From assembly GCF_041320595.1 (NCBI RefSeq), contig NZ_CP166625.1, positions 4,152,001 through 4,216,000 of the forward strand: a stretch of DNA of 64,000 nucleotides. The letters are read 5' to 3'. Below, piece after piece: positions 33,415 to 42,819 of the stretch. Under the pieces are notes generated by a model. That model was not told the origin of the DNA. It did not search any database and saw nothing but the letters and a program-made list of their open reading frames with translations. Every line of letters begins with the position of its first letter. The first letter of the stretch is position 1. Made by a program: the position numbers and the translations under genes. Origin of the DNA: Pleomorphomonas sp. PLEO (GTDB lineage Bacteria; Pseudomonadota; Alphaproteobacteria; Rhizobiales; Pleomorphomonadaceae).

Positions 33415-34092
33415 CTAAAGCTCAGCGATCCAACCATCAGCGATCCGCTCGAGACGTGGTGTCGAAAACGATCCGACCACCCGCTCCGGCCAGTGAGGCG
33501 ACAGCTCCGACAGGGCCGGCCGCCAGCGTTCGGTCTGGAGCATGGCCGCCCCGATCACCACCGGCTCGACGCCGACGGCCGACATCAGGCGCAAGCCGGC
33601 GACAATCGACGTGCCCGAGGAGATCACATCGTCGACCAGTGCCACCCGCTTGCCTTCAAGGAGCGGCAACATGCGCGGGTCGATGTAAAGGCGCTTGGTG
33701 TGATGCGTCGTCACCGAACTCATCGGCACCGAAAGCTCCTCGACATACCAGAACTTCTTCGAGGTGCCGCAGGGCACGTAGCGCGCATGGCCGAGCCGCT
33801 CGGCAACGGCGGCGGCAAGCGTCAGCCCCAGCGTCGGTAGGCCGACCACAATGTCAGGTGCAAAGGGGCGCAGCCGGGCAGCAAGATCTTCGGCGAGCGC
33901 CGAGAGAACCGAAAAGCTTGCCTGGTTGACGATCAGCGAGGCCAGTCCATGCTGGCCATCGGCGAGCGTCCGGATTGGCAAGAGAAGCTGCCGCCCGTCA
34001 GTGAGACGTGCCGGATAGGCCGCAACGAACGGGCCCTTTTCGTCATGGGTGTCGGATGGGTGGATCGTCTGCCAGAAGTCGTGCGGCTGCAT
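33415..34092 (-). CDS. Phosphoribosyltransferase family protein
   Basis: The product has 225 residues from the ATG at 34092 (MQPHDFWQTIHPSD). The PRPP-binding loop is ALVDDVISSGTSIVAGLRLM, and the hood region has DIVVGLPTLGLTLAAAVAER, with PCGTSKKFWYVEEL before it. It resembles adenine/orotate-type PRTases and the uncharacterised class that keeps the PRPP loop but lacks a clear base-recognition signature. The substrate cannot be named. It is monocistronic and its stop lies close to the ECF promoter region of the downstream operon. Confidence 0.85.
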   Translation of the reverse strand: MQPHDFWQTIHPSDTHDEKGPFVAAYPARLTDGRQLLLPIRTLADGQHGLASLIVNQASFSVLSALAEDLAARLRPFAPDIVVGLPTLGLTLAAAVAERLGHARYVPCGTSKKFWYVEELSVPMSSVTTHHTKRLYIDPRMLPLLEGKRVALVDDVISSGTSIVAGLRLMSAVGVEPVVIGAAMLQTERWRPALSELSPHWPERVVGSFSTPRLERIADGWIAEL

Positions 34093-34381
34093 GAAAAGCC
34101 CCGTTTGCTGCTTTTGGTTTAGAGGCAAGGCACCGCCGACGGAAGCCGATTGTTTGCACAGCGCCGCGTTGGCGAATAGGGAAAGATTTCGCGCCACTAG
34201 CTCTGATTTTTAGCGCTTCGGCTGGGAATCCCGCCAGGGAGTGGCTCAGCGCGAAAAATAGTTCTCCGGGCGGTTGCCGTCCGCAATTTCATCCCTGTAA
34301 CATCCGCCTCAGTGGATCGACAGTGTGACCTCGATCGCATCCGCGACGGTCCGATCGCCGAAGCTTTCGCCGGAGCCCACC
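34093..34381. other. Divergent intergenic region
   Basis: This 289-base stretch lies between the divergent phosphoribosyltransferase and peptide-binding-protein genes. No gene, tRNA or strong hairpin is seen. It must hold both promoters. Confidence 0.4.
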
Positions 34382-35986
34382 ATGACCTTTGCCGTCCTCT
34401 CTCGCCGTGGCCTCATCAAGGCCTCCCTCATTCTTGCCGCCTCGACCGCGCTGTCGACCAACCGCCTGTGGGCGCAGGAAAAGACGCGCCTCGTGATCGC
34501 CGCCGACAGTGAACCGAAGAATCTCAATCCGGCCGTCGTCGCCTCCAATGGCGTGTTCTTCCTGTCGAGCAAGGTGATCGAGCCCTTGGCCGAGGCATCC
34601 TACGATGGCGAGAACGGTCTCGCGCCTCGCCTCGCCTTGTCATGGCAAGGCGCCGACGATGGTCTTTCCATCACCTTCAAGCTGCGCGAGGGCGTCGTCT
34701 GGCATGACGGGCAGCCGTTTACCTCGGCCGACGTCGCCTTCTCCGCCCTCGAGATTTGGAAGCCGCTGCAGAACCTCGGGCGTTCCGTGTTCGCCAATCT
34801 GACGGCTGTCGACACGCCCGACGACCACACCGCCGTCTTCAAGTTCAGCAAGCCGACGCCGGTGCAGCTGATCCGCAACGCGCTGCCGGCCGTTACCGCC
34901 GTGCTACCCAAGCATGTCTTCTCCGGCACCGATCTCAAGGCCGCGCCGACCATAGACAAGCTGATCGGCACCGGGCCGTTCAAGTTCACCGAGTACAAGC
35001 CCGGCGAATATTACCTGCTGTCCAAGAACGAGACCTACTGGGAGAAGGGCGAGCCGAAGGTGGACGAGATCGTCTTCCGCGTATTGCCCGACCGGGCCGG
35101 CGCCGGCGCGGCGCTGGAGGCGGAGGAAGTCCACGTCGCCGCCTTCTCGGCCGTACCGCTGGCCGACCTCGACCGTATCTCCAAGGTGCCGGGCATCAAG
35201 GTGATCTCCAAGGGCTACGAGGCGCTGACCTACCAGCTCGTGGTCGAGATCAACCATCGCCGCAAGGAGCTGGCCGACCTCAAGGTGCGCCAAGCCATCG
35301 CCCACGCCATCGACAAGGATTTCGTCGTCAAGACGGTGTTCCTCGGCTACGCGGCCAGCGCCACCGGCCCGGTGCCGAAGAATGCGCCGGAATTCTACAC
35401 CGCCGACGTGCCGACCTACGGATTCAGCGTCGACAAGGCCAATGCGCTGCTCGACGAGGCCGGCTACAAGCGCGGCGCCGATGGTACCCGCTTCCAGCTG
35501 AAGCTATTGCCGGCGCCTTATTTCAACGAGACGCGCCAGTTCGGCGACTATCTCCGTCAGGCGCTCGCCGCCGTCGGCATCGACGCGGTGATCGTCAACA
35601 ACGACGCCGCCGGCCACCAGAAGGCCGTCTATACCGACCACACCTTCGACCTGGCGGTGGCGCCGCCGGTATTCCGTGGCGATCCGGCAATTTCCACCAC
35701 TATCCTGGTCCGCTCCGGCACGCCGGATGGCGTTCCCTTCTCCAACCAGGGCGGCTACGCCAACGCCGACCTTGACGCGCTGATCGACAAGGCGGCGTCG
35801 ACGGTGGACACCGCCGCCCGCACGGAGCTCTACAAGGACTTCCAGAAGAAGGTGGCCGCCGACCTGCCGCTGATCAATGTCGCCGAGTGGGGCTTCATCA
35901 CCGTGGCCCGCGATAGCGTCGAGAACGTCGCCAGCAATCCGCGCTGGGCGGTCTCCAACTGGGCCGACGTGGGCTTGAAGAGCTAA
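34382..35986 (+). CDS. Orphan Tat-exported peptide/opine-type ABC substrate-binding protein
   Basis: The product has 534 residues from the ATG at 34382. The N-terminus carries a twin-arginine motif (SRRGLIKAS) and a hydrophobic core ending LSTNRLWAQE. The mature protein is of the SBP_bac_5 type (DppA/OppA/NikA), with LRDGVVWHDGQPFTSADV-like VVWHDGQPFTSADVAFS, then GTGPFKFTEYKPGEYY and VRQAIAHAIDKDFVV. No permease or ATPase gene adjoins it. The only peptide-type permease/ATPase operon in the window (7776-11150) lacks a binding protein, so they could work together, although the distance is large. A hairpin at 35996-36019 marks its end. Confidence 0.9.
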   Translation: MTFAVLSRRGLIKASLILAASTALSTNRLWAQEKTRLVIAADSEPKNLNPAVVASNGVFFLSSKVIEPLAEASYDGENGLAPRLALSWQGADDGLSITFKLREGVVWHDGQPFTSADVAFSALEIWKPLQNLGRSVFANLTAVDTPDDHTAVFKFSKPTPVQLIRNALPAVTAVLPKHVFSGTDLKAAPTIDKLIGTGPFKFTEYKPGEYYLLSKNETYWEKGEPKVDEIVFRVLPDRAGAGAALEAEEVHVAAFSAVPLADLDRISKVPGIKVISKGYEALTYQLVVEINHRRKELADLKVRQAIAHAIDKDFVVKTVFLGYAASATGPVPKNAPEFYTADVPTYGFSVDKANALLDEAGYKRGADGTRFQLKLLPAPYFNETRQFGDYLRQALAAVGIDAVIVNNDAAGHQKAVYTDHTFDLAVAPPVFRGDPAISTTILVRSGTPDGVPFSNQGGYANADLDALIDKAASTVDTAARTELYKDFQKKVAADLPLINVAEWGFITVARDSVENVASNPRWAVSNWADVGLKS

Positions 35987-35995
35987 TTCGCAGAG

Positions 35996-36019
35996 GGGCG
36001 CCTCGCAAGCGGGGCGCCC
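35996..36019. terminator. Hairpin between convergent SBP and moaA genes
   Basis: GGGCGCC (35996-36002) and GGCGCCC (36013-36019) pair perfectly around a 10-base loop in the gap of the convergent genes. It could serve both directions, although neither side has a T-run. Confidence 0.5.
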
Positions 36020-37026
36020 TACCCTCCGGTCGTGTTCATGTGCCGCCCCTTCACCGAGGGGATGCCGGTGCGGTCGATGACGAAGTCATGGCCGCGCGGC
36101 TTATGGGCGATAGCCTTGAGGATCGCGGCATCCAGCAAGTCGTCTCCCTCGGAGGCGCGCAGCGGCGCGCGGAGGTCGACCTTGTCCTCCTGTCCCAAGC
36201 ACATGTAGACGGTGCCGGTGCAGGTGACGCGCACGCGGTTGCAACTCTCGCAGAAATTATGGGTCATCGGCGTGATGAAGCCGAGCCGGCCGCCCGTCTC
36301 GCGGACGGTGACGTAACGCGCCGGTCCACCAGTGCGGTAATGGGTGTCGTCGAGCGTGAAGCGGCGGGAAAGCTGCGCTCTCGCCTCGGTTAGCGGCAAA
36401 TACTGGGCGAGCCGGTCGCCATCGACCTCGCCGAGCGGCATGGTTTCGATCAGCGTCATGTCGAAGCCACGGCCATGCGCCCAGGCGAGCATGTCGCCCA
36501 GCTCGAACTCGTTGACCTCCCTCAGAGCCACCGTGTTGATCTTGACCTTGAGACCGGCCCGCTCTGCCGCATCGATGCCGGCCAGAACCTTGTCGAGGTT
36601 GCCGGTGCGGGTGACGGCCCTGAACTTCTCCGCATCCAGGCTGTCGAGCGACACATTGATGCGCCGAACGCCGCAATCGGCAAGCTCATCGGCAAAGCGG
36701 CCGAGCTGCGAGCCGTTGGTGGTCAGCGTCACCTCGTCGAGGCTGCCGTCGTCGAGGTAGCTTTTGAGCGAGCGGAACAGCGCCATGATGCCACGCCGGA
36801 CCAGCGGCTCGCCACCAGAGACGCGGATGCGGCGCACACCGCGCCGGATGAAGGCGGCGCACAGCCGGTCGAGTTCCTCAAGCGTCAGAAGGTCGCCATG
36901 CGGCAGGAAGGTCATGTCGCTGGACATGCAGTAGACGCAACGGAAGTCGCACCGGTCCGTCACCGAAACGCGGAGGTAGTCGACGCGCCGGCCGAACGGA
37001 TCGATCAGATTGGACATCTGCTGCAT
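36019..37026 (-). CDS. moaA: GTP 3',8-cyclase MoaA (molybdenum cofactor biosynthesis)
   Basis: The product has 335 residues; I chose the ATG at 37026 behind AAGGTG at 12 bases, though the ATG at 37017 is possible. The radical-SAM cluster is C26-x3-C30-x2-C33 (RCDFRCVYC). SAM-binding parts are [11 protein letters not shown] and TTNGSQL. The C-terminal second [4Fe-4S] motif is [20 protein letters not shown], and the end is NTTGG, with the essential GG tail. MoaA opens the molybdopterin pathway by converting GTP to 3',8-cyclo-dihydro-GTP. mobA lies about 12 kb away. A short hairpin (GCTGGAGG/CCTCCGGC) in the leader is not enough to claim a Moco riboswitch. Confidence 0.96.
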   Translation of the reverse strand: MQQMSNLIDPFGRRVDYLRVSVTDRCDFRCVYCMSSDMTFLPHGDLLTLEELDRLCAAFIRRGVRRIRVSGGEPLVRRGIMALFRSLKSYLDDGSLDEVTLTTNGSQLGRFADELADCGVRRINVSLDSLDAEKFRAVTRTGNLDKVLAGIDAAERAGLKVKINTVALREVNEFELGDMLAWAHGRGFDMTLIETMPLGEVDGDRLAQYLPLTEARAQLSRRFTLDDTHYRTGGPARYVTVRETGGRLGFITPMTHNFCESCNRVRVTCTGTVYMCLGQEDKVDLRAPLRASEGDDLLDAAILKAIAHKPRGHDFVIDRTGIPSVKGRHMNTTGG

Positions 37027-37135
37027 CGGAATGCGTTCACCTTGAAAACCGAACCGGCGAAGGTTGCGAACGTATCCCAATCGCCTGCCGGAGGAAACCT
37101 CCAGCCGACACTCATCTTTACAAGAATGCGTGTGC

Positions 37136-37621
37136 TCAGACCGGCTTGTCCTTGTCGAGATGGATATAGGAGAGTGGCAGCGCCGTGGTGTACTTGATCT
37201 GCTCCATGGCGAAGGCCGAGGAGACGTCGGAGATCTCGATCTTGGCAATCAGGCGCTTGTAGAAGGCATCATAGGCCTCGATATCCGGCACCACGACGCG
37301 CAGGAGATAGTCGACCTGCCCACTCATGCGGTAGAACTCAACCACCTCGGGAAACTCGCGGATCAGCTCGGCGAAGCGGCGCAGCCATTCCTCCGAATGC
37401 TGGTTGGTCACGATGGAGACGAAGACCGTCACCTTGGTGTTGACCGACTTGGGGTCGAGCAGCGCCACGCGGCGCAGAATCACACCATCTTCCTCAAGCT
37501 TCTGGATGCGCCGCCAGCAGGGCGTCGTCGACAGCCCCACTCGCTTGGCCACTTCGGCGACGGGAATGGTGGCGTCCTCCTGAAGGATGGAGAGAATTTT
37601 TCTGTCAAGCCGATCCAGCAT
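37136..37621 (-). CDS. Lrp/AsnC family transcriptional regulator
   Basis: The product has 161 residues. The N-terminal HTH reads [42 protein letters not shown]-terminal RAM ligand domain of about 85 residues includes [20 protein letters not shown] and the Gly-rich turn [15 protein letters not shown]. Such proteins form dimers to hexadecamers and sense amino acids. The AT-rich upstream region carries GACGCTT and AAGCGTC arms (37672-37711) that could be an autoregulatory site. The gene is upstream of moaA but separated by 110 bases, so it is probably an independent unit. Confidence 0.93.
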   Translation of the reverse strand: MLDRLDRKILSILQEDATIPVAEVAKRVGLSTTPCWRRIQKLEEDGVILRRVALLDPKSVNTKVTVFVSIVTNQHSEEWLRRFAELIREFPEVVEFYRMSGQVDYLLRVVVPDIEAYDAFYKRLIAKIEISDVSSAFAMEQIKYTTALPLSYIHLDKDKPV

Positions 37622-37835
37622 GATCGCATCCGCCCGTGTTTTGAAATGAGTTTCTATTTTCGACGCTCATATGACGCTTAATAAGAAATTTTTTCTCCAT
37701 TTTGTCAAGCGTCGTTCGGTTTGTATCGTTGCGTAGGCATTTGGATACCAATTGTTAACCATAAGAACGAACCGGCCGTTAGGGAAAATTGGGCTTTAGT
37801 GTGGCTGGACCATTGGCTGGAAGTTGACATCAAGC

Positions 37836-39377
37836 ATGATCCTGGGCTCGGACCAGAAGCAGACCGCCCGCCTGGAGCAAAACAGGCAACGATCCATGCG
37901 CCGCCGCGATGTGACTCGCGCGGTGCGGGACGTGCGCGAACGCTTGTCTTCAGACTCCGGCACGCGGCCAGCCTTTGATTACGAAATCCTGCTGGAATAT
38001 GCGCGTAACCGCCTCTCGAGCTGGCTGCCGGTTGGGCTGCTCATTCTGGCGCTGGGCGGCATCGCCGCTTACTGGATGACCTACCGGTACGTCACGGTCT
38101 GGGCCGGCGCCGTTTTGATCGCCCACACCCTGATTGGCTTGATCGCCCGGCGTTTCAGCCAGACCCCGGCCGGGTCGGTAAACCTTCGCTATTGGCGTCG
38201 GCAGTTCCTGATCGCCGAGGCGCTGTTCGGCCTGGTCTTCTCGGCCTTGTTCTTCCTGCCGGGCGCCATCTTCGGTGGCACAGGCACCTTCGCCTTTGGG
38301 GCGCTTCTCACAGCCATTGCCGTTTTGGCGATGGTGACGAGCAACCTGCCGCGCGCGGTGGTGCTGAGTACACTGCCAATCGCCGTCGGCGGCGCCCTGA
38401 AGCTCGCCATGGGCCGAGGCTTCGTCGACTATTCGATGGCCAGCTTCCTTGTGCTGGCGGAAATCTTCTTCGTCCTGCTCGCCTATCGCCTGCATCAGTC
38501 GACACTGACGATGATGGAGTTCCGCGTCGAGAAGGATGCGCTGATCGTCGAACTCGAACAGGCCAAGGTGATTTCCGACGATAGCCGCCGCCGCGCCGAG
38601 GAAGCCAATCTCGCCAAGTCCCGGTTCCTCGCGACCATGAGCCATGAGCTCAGGACGCCCCTCAACGCCATCCTCGGCTTCTCCGAGATCATGATGAACG
38701 AGGTGTTCGGACCGGTCGGCAACGAGCATTACAAGGGATATGCCGCCGACATCCACACGTCCGGCCAGCATCTTCTCAAGCTGATCAACGAGATTCTCGA
38801 CCTGTCACGCATCGAAGCCGGTCGCTATCAGATCAATGAGGAAGCGGTTACCCTCTCCTTCCTCGCCGAGGAATGCCATCACCTCCTGAAACTCAAGGCC
38901 AAGTCCAAGAACTTGACGATCATCGAGCAGTTCGAACCGGACCTGCCGAAGATCTGGGCCGACGAGCGGGCGGTGCGCCAGATCATCCTCAACCTGTTGT
39001 CCAACGCGGTGAAGTTCACCCAGCCCGGCGGCGAGATCCGTATTCGCCTCGGCTGGACGGCCGGCGGCGGCCAGTATGTGTCGGTGCGCGACAATGGCCC
39101 GGGCATTCCCGAGAACGAAATTCCCATCGTGCTCCAGGCCTTCGGCCAGGGGTCCCTCGCCATCCAGACCGCCGAGCAGGGCACCGGCCTTGGCCTGCCC
39201 ATCTGCGTCGCTCTGATGCAGATGCACGACGGCTCCCTGGACCTGCGGTCGAAGCTGCGCGAAGGCTGCGAAGTGACCATTACCTTCCCGCCGTCTCGCG
39301 TCATGGAAGTGATGCCGCCGATCGAAGAAGGCACGCAGGGGCGCGGCAAGAAGCCGGGACAGCGCCGCTACGGCTAA
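37836..39377 (+). CDS. Membrane sensor histidine kinase
   Basis: The product has 513 residues from the ATG at 37836; a TTG 12 bases upstream lacks RBS spacing. A basic N-terminus is followed by about six hydrophobic helices (WLPVGLLILALGGIAAYWM to VLAEIFFVLLAYRL). Next come a coiled-coil linker (LIVELEQAKVISDDSRRRAE) and HisKA with phospho-acceptor H270 in MSHELRTPLNAILGFSE. HATPase_c follows, with N box LLSNAVKFTQPGG, G1 DNGPGIPE and G2 GTGLGLPI. There is no PAS, HAMP or receiver domain. The layout matches the PdhS/DivJ-like multi-helix kinases of alphaproteobacteria. No response regulator is adjacent, so the partner is unknown. Confidence 0.93.
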   Translation: MILGSDQKQTARLEQNRQRSMRRRDVTRAVRDVRERLSSDSGTRPAFDYEILLEYARNRLSSWLPVGLLILALGGIAAYWMTYRYVTVWAGAVLIAHTLIGLIARRFSQTPAGSVNLRYWRRQFLIAEALFGLVFSALFFLPGAIFGGTGTFAFGALLTAIAVLAMVTSNLPRAVVLSTLPIAVGGALKLAMGRGFVDYSMASFLVLAEIFFVLLAYRLHQSTLTMMEFRVEKDALIVELEQAKVISDDSRRRAEEANLAKSRFLATMSHELRTPLNAILGFSEIMMNEVFGPVGNEHYKGYAADIHTSGQHLLKLINEILDLSRIEAGRYQINEEAVTLSFLAEECHHLLKLKAKSKNLTIIEQFEPDLPKIWADERAVRQIILNLLSNAVKFTQPGGEIRIRLGWTAGGGQYVSVRDNGPGIPENEIPIVLQAFGQGSLAIQTAEQGTGLGLPICVALMQMHDGSLDLRSKLREGCEVTITFPPSRVMEVMPPIEEGTQGRGKKPGQRRYG

Positions 39378-39418
39378 CCGTCGGAAGCATTCCGCTAATA
39401 CGCGTAATCGGTTATCAG

Positions 39419-39438
39419 TGGTTCCCAAAAGGGAACCA
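39419..39438 (+). repeat. Perfect 8-bp hairpin just before the DUF2339 gene
   Basis: TGGTTCCC-AAAA-GGGAACCA ends eight bases before the ATG at 39447 and contains the only GGGA that could act as its ribosome binding site. It may close translation, or serve as a terminator for the kinase gene upstream. Confidence 0.5.
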
Positions 39439-39446
39439 GTTACGCC

Positions 39447-42140
39447 ATGGACGACCTTCTGCTCTTTGCCGCCCTCATCGTCTTGACGGTTCTCGTCGGC
39501 TCGCTGCTCGGAATCATCGCCTTCGCCGGAACCCGGGAGCTGCAACGGCGCATTGAGCGACTGGAAGCCGCGCTTCGTGCCGGGCGATTGGCAGAGGTTA
39601 CGGTTGGAGTGACATCCACCGCCAGGACCGCTCCTGAAATCGAAGCCGCTGAAGAAAGCGTCGAAGCACCCTCCTCTGCTCAGGACGCGCCAGAGCCGAC
39701 AGAAGAAATAGAAAGCCACGACGAGGCCTCGCAGCCGGCAGCGGAAACACCACCGCTCGCCGCCCGCGCCTCGCTGGAAGAGAATATCGGCAGTCGCTGG
39801 GCCGTCTGGGTCGGTGGGCTGGCGCTTGGTCTTGGCGGCATTTTCCTTGTCCGCTATTCGATAGAAGCCGGATTGCTCGGCCCGGCGGCCAGGGTGCTGC
39901 TCGGCCTCGTCTTTTCAGGCTTGCTGCTTGTCGGCGGCGAATGGTTACGCCGCTCCGGCTTTGCCGAGACAGGCGGCCCGGCGAAGCGCGCCTACATTCC
40001 CGGCGTGCTCGCCGCTGCCGGCGCCGTGTCGGCCTTTGCCTCGGTCTATGCCGCCTATGGTCTCTACGGGTTGATTGGGCCAGCCATTGCCTTCGTCGCG
40101 CTCGGCGTCGTTGGCGTGGCGACCTTGGCCCTGGCGCTCCGCCACGGGCCGGCACTGGCGGCGCTCGGCCTGCTCGCCTCCTACGTGACGCCTGTCCTCG
40201 TCTCCGGCACCGAGCCGGCGCTCTTGCCGCTGGTGGTCTATCTCGCCGTGGTCACCGCCACCACTTACGGCGTAGCAAGTCTTCGCCTGTGGCGTTGGCT
40301 GGCCGTGTCGGCCACAGTCGCCAATGTCGTGTGGTCGCTCCTGCTGTCCGGCACCGTCGTTTCCTTCGGCAGTAGTGCCAACCAGTTCTACGTCGCCGCC
40401 CACTTCCTGGTGTCGTTGCTTTTGGCGGCAGTGGTTTTCGTCACCAGCCATGCGCCGCGCGACCGGACAGCCGATGCGCCCTTCGACCGAGCGGCAGTTG
40501 GCGTTCTCAGCCTGTTCGCTTTGCCACTGCTCGTCTTCGTGGCCGCTGTGGGAACCGGATTGACGACAGTCGGCCTCGTCGCCGTCTTCGCGCTTGCTCT
40601 GGTGGCTCTCGCATCGGAGTGGCCGGCGGCGCGCGGCCTCGCGGTCACGGCGGTCGTAGCAACCGTGCTCGCCTACGCCCTCCTCAACGTGACGATGGCG
40701 GGCGTCGTCATCGACCCGGTGACCGGCGAGCCAACCGTGCCTGGCTTTGCCGACCTCCTCGCGTTACCGGCGGGTGGCGACTATCTCGGCATCGGCATCT
40801 TGTTCGGGCTGATCCTGACAGTGACGGGCTTGGCCGGGGCCCTTGTCTCGCGAGGTCGACCACAGCTTGCCGTCGCTGGCGCCTTCGCAGCGCCGGGCCT
40901 TATCGCGTTCGCCTTTATCGAGACCAGCCACGACCTGTCGGCCTCGCCGACGTTCGCCATCGCGGCGCTTCTCGCCGCCGGCTATCTTGCTTCGGTCACC
41001 GAATATCTCGATCGTCGCCTTGGCGCCGACGCCAAGGGGCGCGATGGTGTCATCGCCGCATACGCCATCGGATGCGTCGCGGCTCTCGGCGCGGCGCTCA
41101 CCATCGCGCTTGAGAAAGGCATGCTGACCGTCTCGCTGGCGCTCCTGGTCGCGGCCATCGCCTGGGTGGAGGCGCGACGGCCCGTCGCTGCGCTGCGGCC
41201 GACCGCGCTGGCCGTCGCTGCTGTGGTGATCGCCCGTGTCGTCTGGGACCCACGCATCGTTGGCGACGATCTCGGCACGACGGTGCTGTTCAACCCGCTC
41301 CTGTATGGCTACGGCGTGCCGACACTGTCGTTCGCCTATGCGGCCTGGCGGTTTGGGCGCACACCGGGCGACCCGCGCCCCGTGCCGGTATTCGAAGCGC
41401 TCGCCATCGTCTTCACGGCGCTGACGGCGACGCTGGAGATTCATCATGCCATGAACGGCGGCGACCTGTTCGCGCCGGTCTCCGGTCTCGCCGAACAAAG
41501 CCTGCTGACGATGATGATGATGGCCATTTCGCTGGGGCTTCACTGGCTCGGCGTCCGGCGGACATCCGTCGTCATCAGCTGGGGAACGCCCATCCTCGGC
41601 GGCCTCGGCCTGGTGATGGCCGCCATCGGTCTGTTGATCGTCAACAACCCGGTGTTCACCGGCGAGCCGATCAATGGCGGCGCCTTCGACGGCACGCTCT
41701 TCCTTGGCTACCTGGCGCCGGCCGCCCTTGCCTTCCTGATCGCGGGCGTGGCGCGCCGTCGACCCGACCTGCCGCGACGCTCGGTCGCCATCGCCGCGAC
41801 GGTTGGCGGCCTTCTCGCTGCGATGTGGGCGACGCTTGCCGTTCGCGCCGGCTGGCACTCGGGCGATCTCAGTTGGGGCGGCATCGAGGAAGGCGAGCTC
41901 TACGCCTACTCCGCCGTTTGGTTGGCGCTCGGCCTTGTCGTGCTCGGCGTTGGCTTTGCCGCCGCGAGCCGGACGATCCGCACGGTCGCAGCGGTGATTG
42001 TCACTGGCGTCGTCGCCAAGGTGTTCCTGATCGATACGGCCGGTCTCACTGGCGCGCTTCGGGCTCTGTCCTTCATTGGCCTCGGCGGCGTATTGGTGGC
42101 GATCGGTCTTGCCTACCAGACGGTGCTTCGGCGCAGGTAA
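39447..42140 (+). CDS. DUF2339 family large polytopic membrane protein
   Basis: This 897-residue protein has an N-terminal membrane helix (LLLFAALIVLTVLVGSLLGI) and a short coiled coil (ELQRRIERLEAALRAG). An acidic, Pro/Ala-rich linker follows (about 65-105), then the family signature ENIGSRWAVWVGGLALGLGG. After this comes an almost unbroken series of more than twenty hydrophobic helices ending IGLAYQTVLRRR. This is the layout of DUF2339 proteins, which have no established function. The intact length and lack of stops argue for a functional gene. The start overlaps a strong hairpin that leaves no classical free ribosome binding site. Confidence 0.88.
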   Translation: MDDLLLFAALIVLTVLVGSLLGIIAFAGTRELQRRIERLEAALRAGRLAEVTVGVTSTARTAPEIEAAEESVEAPSSAQDAPEPTEEIESHDEASQPAAETPPLAARASLEENIGSRWAVWVGGLALGLGGIFLVRYSIEAGLLGPAARVLLGLVFSGLLLVGGEWLRRSGFAETGGPAKRAYIPGVLAAAGAVSAFASVYAAYGLYGLIGPAIAFVALGVVGVATLALALRHGPALAALGLLASYVTPVLVSGTEPALLPLVVYLAVVTATTYGVASLRLWRWLAVSATVANVVWSLLLSGTVVSFGSSANQFYVAAHFLVSLLLAAVVFVTSHAPRDRTADAPFDRAAVGVLSLFALPLLVFVAAVGTGLTTVGLVAVFALALVALASEWPAARGLAVTAVVATVLAYALLNVTMAGVVIDPVTGEPTVPGFADLLALPAGGDYLGIGILFGLILTVTGLAGALVSRGRPQLAVAGAFAAPGLIAFAFIETSHDLSASPTFAIAALLAAGYLASVTEYLDRRLGADAKGRDGVIAAYAIGCVAALGAALTIALEKGMLTVSLALLVAAIAWVEARRPVAALRPTALAVAAVVIARVVWDPRIVGDDLGTTVLFNPLLYGYGVPTLSFAYAAWRFGRTPGDPRPVPVFEALAIVFTALTATLEIHHAMNGGDLFAPVSGLAEQSLLTMMMMAISLGLHWLGVRRTSVVISWGTPILGGLGLVMAAIGLLIVNNPVFTGEPINGGAFDGTLFLGYLAPAALAFLIAGVARRRPDLPRRSVAIAATVGGLLAAMWATLAVRAGWHSGDLSWGGIEEGELYAYSAVWLALGLVVLGVGFAAASRTIRTVAAVIVTGVVAKVFLIDTAGLTGALRALSFIGLGGVLVAIGLAYQTVLRRR

Positions 42141-42214
42141 GGTCCGCTTGCCGGATTTGCAGGAGCTGCGTATCCTTCATGGTCCGGTCAGGCCGGTCAT
42201 CGAGGCACTTCGCT

Positions 42215-42760
42215 ATGGTTCCCGCTCTACCGCTCAGGCATCTGCGCCGCCTTGCCGGCATGAAGCAGTTGCATCTCGCCGATCTGATGGGCGTCACCCA
42301 ACCGACTGTGTCGCGCTGGGAGAACGGAACCTTGCCGCTCACCGTCGAGCAGACCCGAGCCCTGCAGACGATCTTCGCGGCGCGTCCAGATCCAGCGCAG
42401 GACGCAGCGCTGAAGCGGCTTGTCGAAACGTCGATGGCTCCAGTCCATCTCATCTGCGACCGCACGCACCGGCTGCTCGCCGCCTCGCCAGCCCGCGCCG
42501 CCGATTGGCATGCCGATATCGATGATTATTTGGGACGATCACTGCTCATCTACGCTTCGGAGGAGATTCTGGCGGCAGAGGCCCGTCTCGGCGACCTTGG
42601 CTGGCACGACGGCCAGTTGGCATCGCTGGCCTTCGACACCGGCGCCAACGGCGACCCCGACATCCCCATCCGCCCCGGCGCGATGCTGTGGGAGCGCGTG
42701 ACGCTTTCCGATGGCTCATCCGGCCGGCTCGTCACGTCCTTCTATGACCGCGCCGCATAA
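42215..42760 (+). CDS. XRE-type helix-turn-helix regulator
   Basis: The product has 181 residues from the ATG at 42215; a longer in-frame reading runs back into the DUF2339 gene and is rejected. The HTH reads LRHLRRLAGMKQLHLADLMG, VTQPTVSRWENGTLPLT (residues 6-42). The rest is a PAS-like or unassigned sensor region (VHLICDRTHRLLAASPARAA, then LLIYASEEILAAEA). The ligand is unknown. It precedes an MFS exporter gene by 59 bases on the same strand and may regulate it. Confidence 0.85.
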   Translation: MVPALPLRHLRRLAGMKQLHLADLMGVTQPTVSRWENGTLPLTVEQTRALQTIFAARPDPAQDAALKRLVETSMAPVHLICDRTHRLLAASPARAADWHADIDDYLGRSLLIYASEEILAAEARLGDLGWHDGQLASLAFDTGANGDPDIPIRPGAMLWERVTLSDGSSGRLVTSFYDRAA

Positions 42761-42819
42761 TTCATGCGTGGAACATAGCCGGCCACGCTGCTAGCCGTCG
42801 TCCGAAAGGAACGACGACA

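Noticed and set aside
37027-37135. Possible Moco riboswitch in the moaA leader
   Set aside because: Only one short hairpin (GGAGG/CCTCC) is visible and I cannot recognise the conserved multi-stem core.
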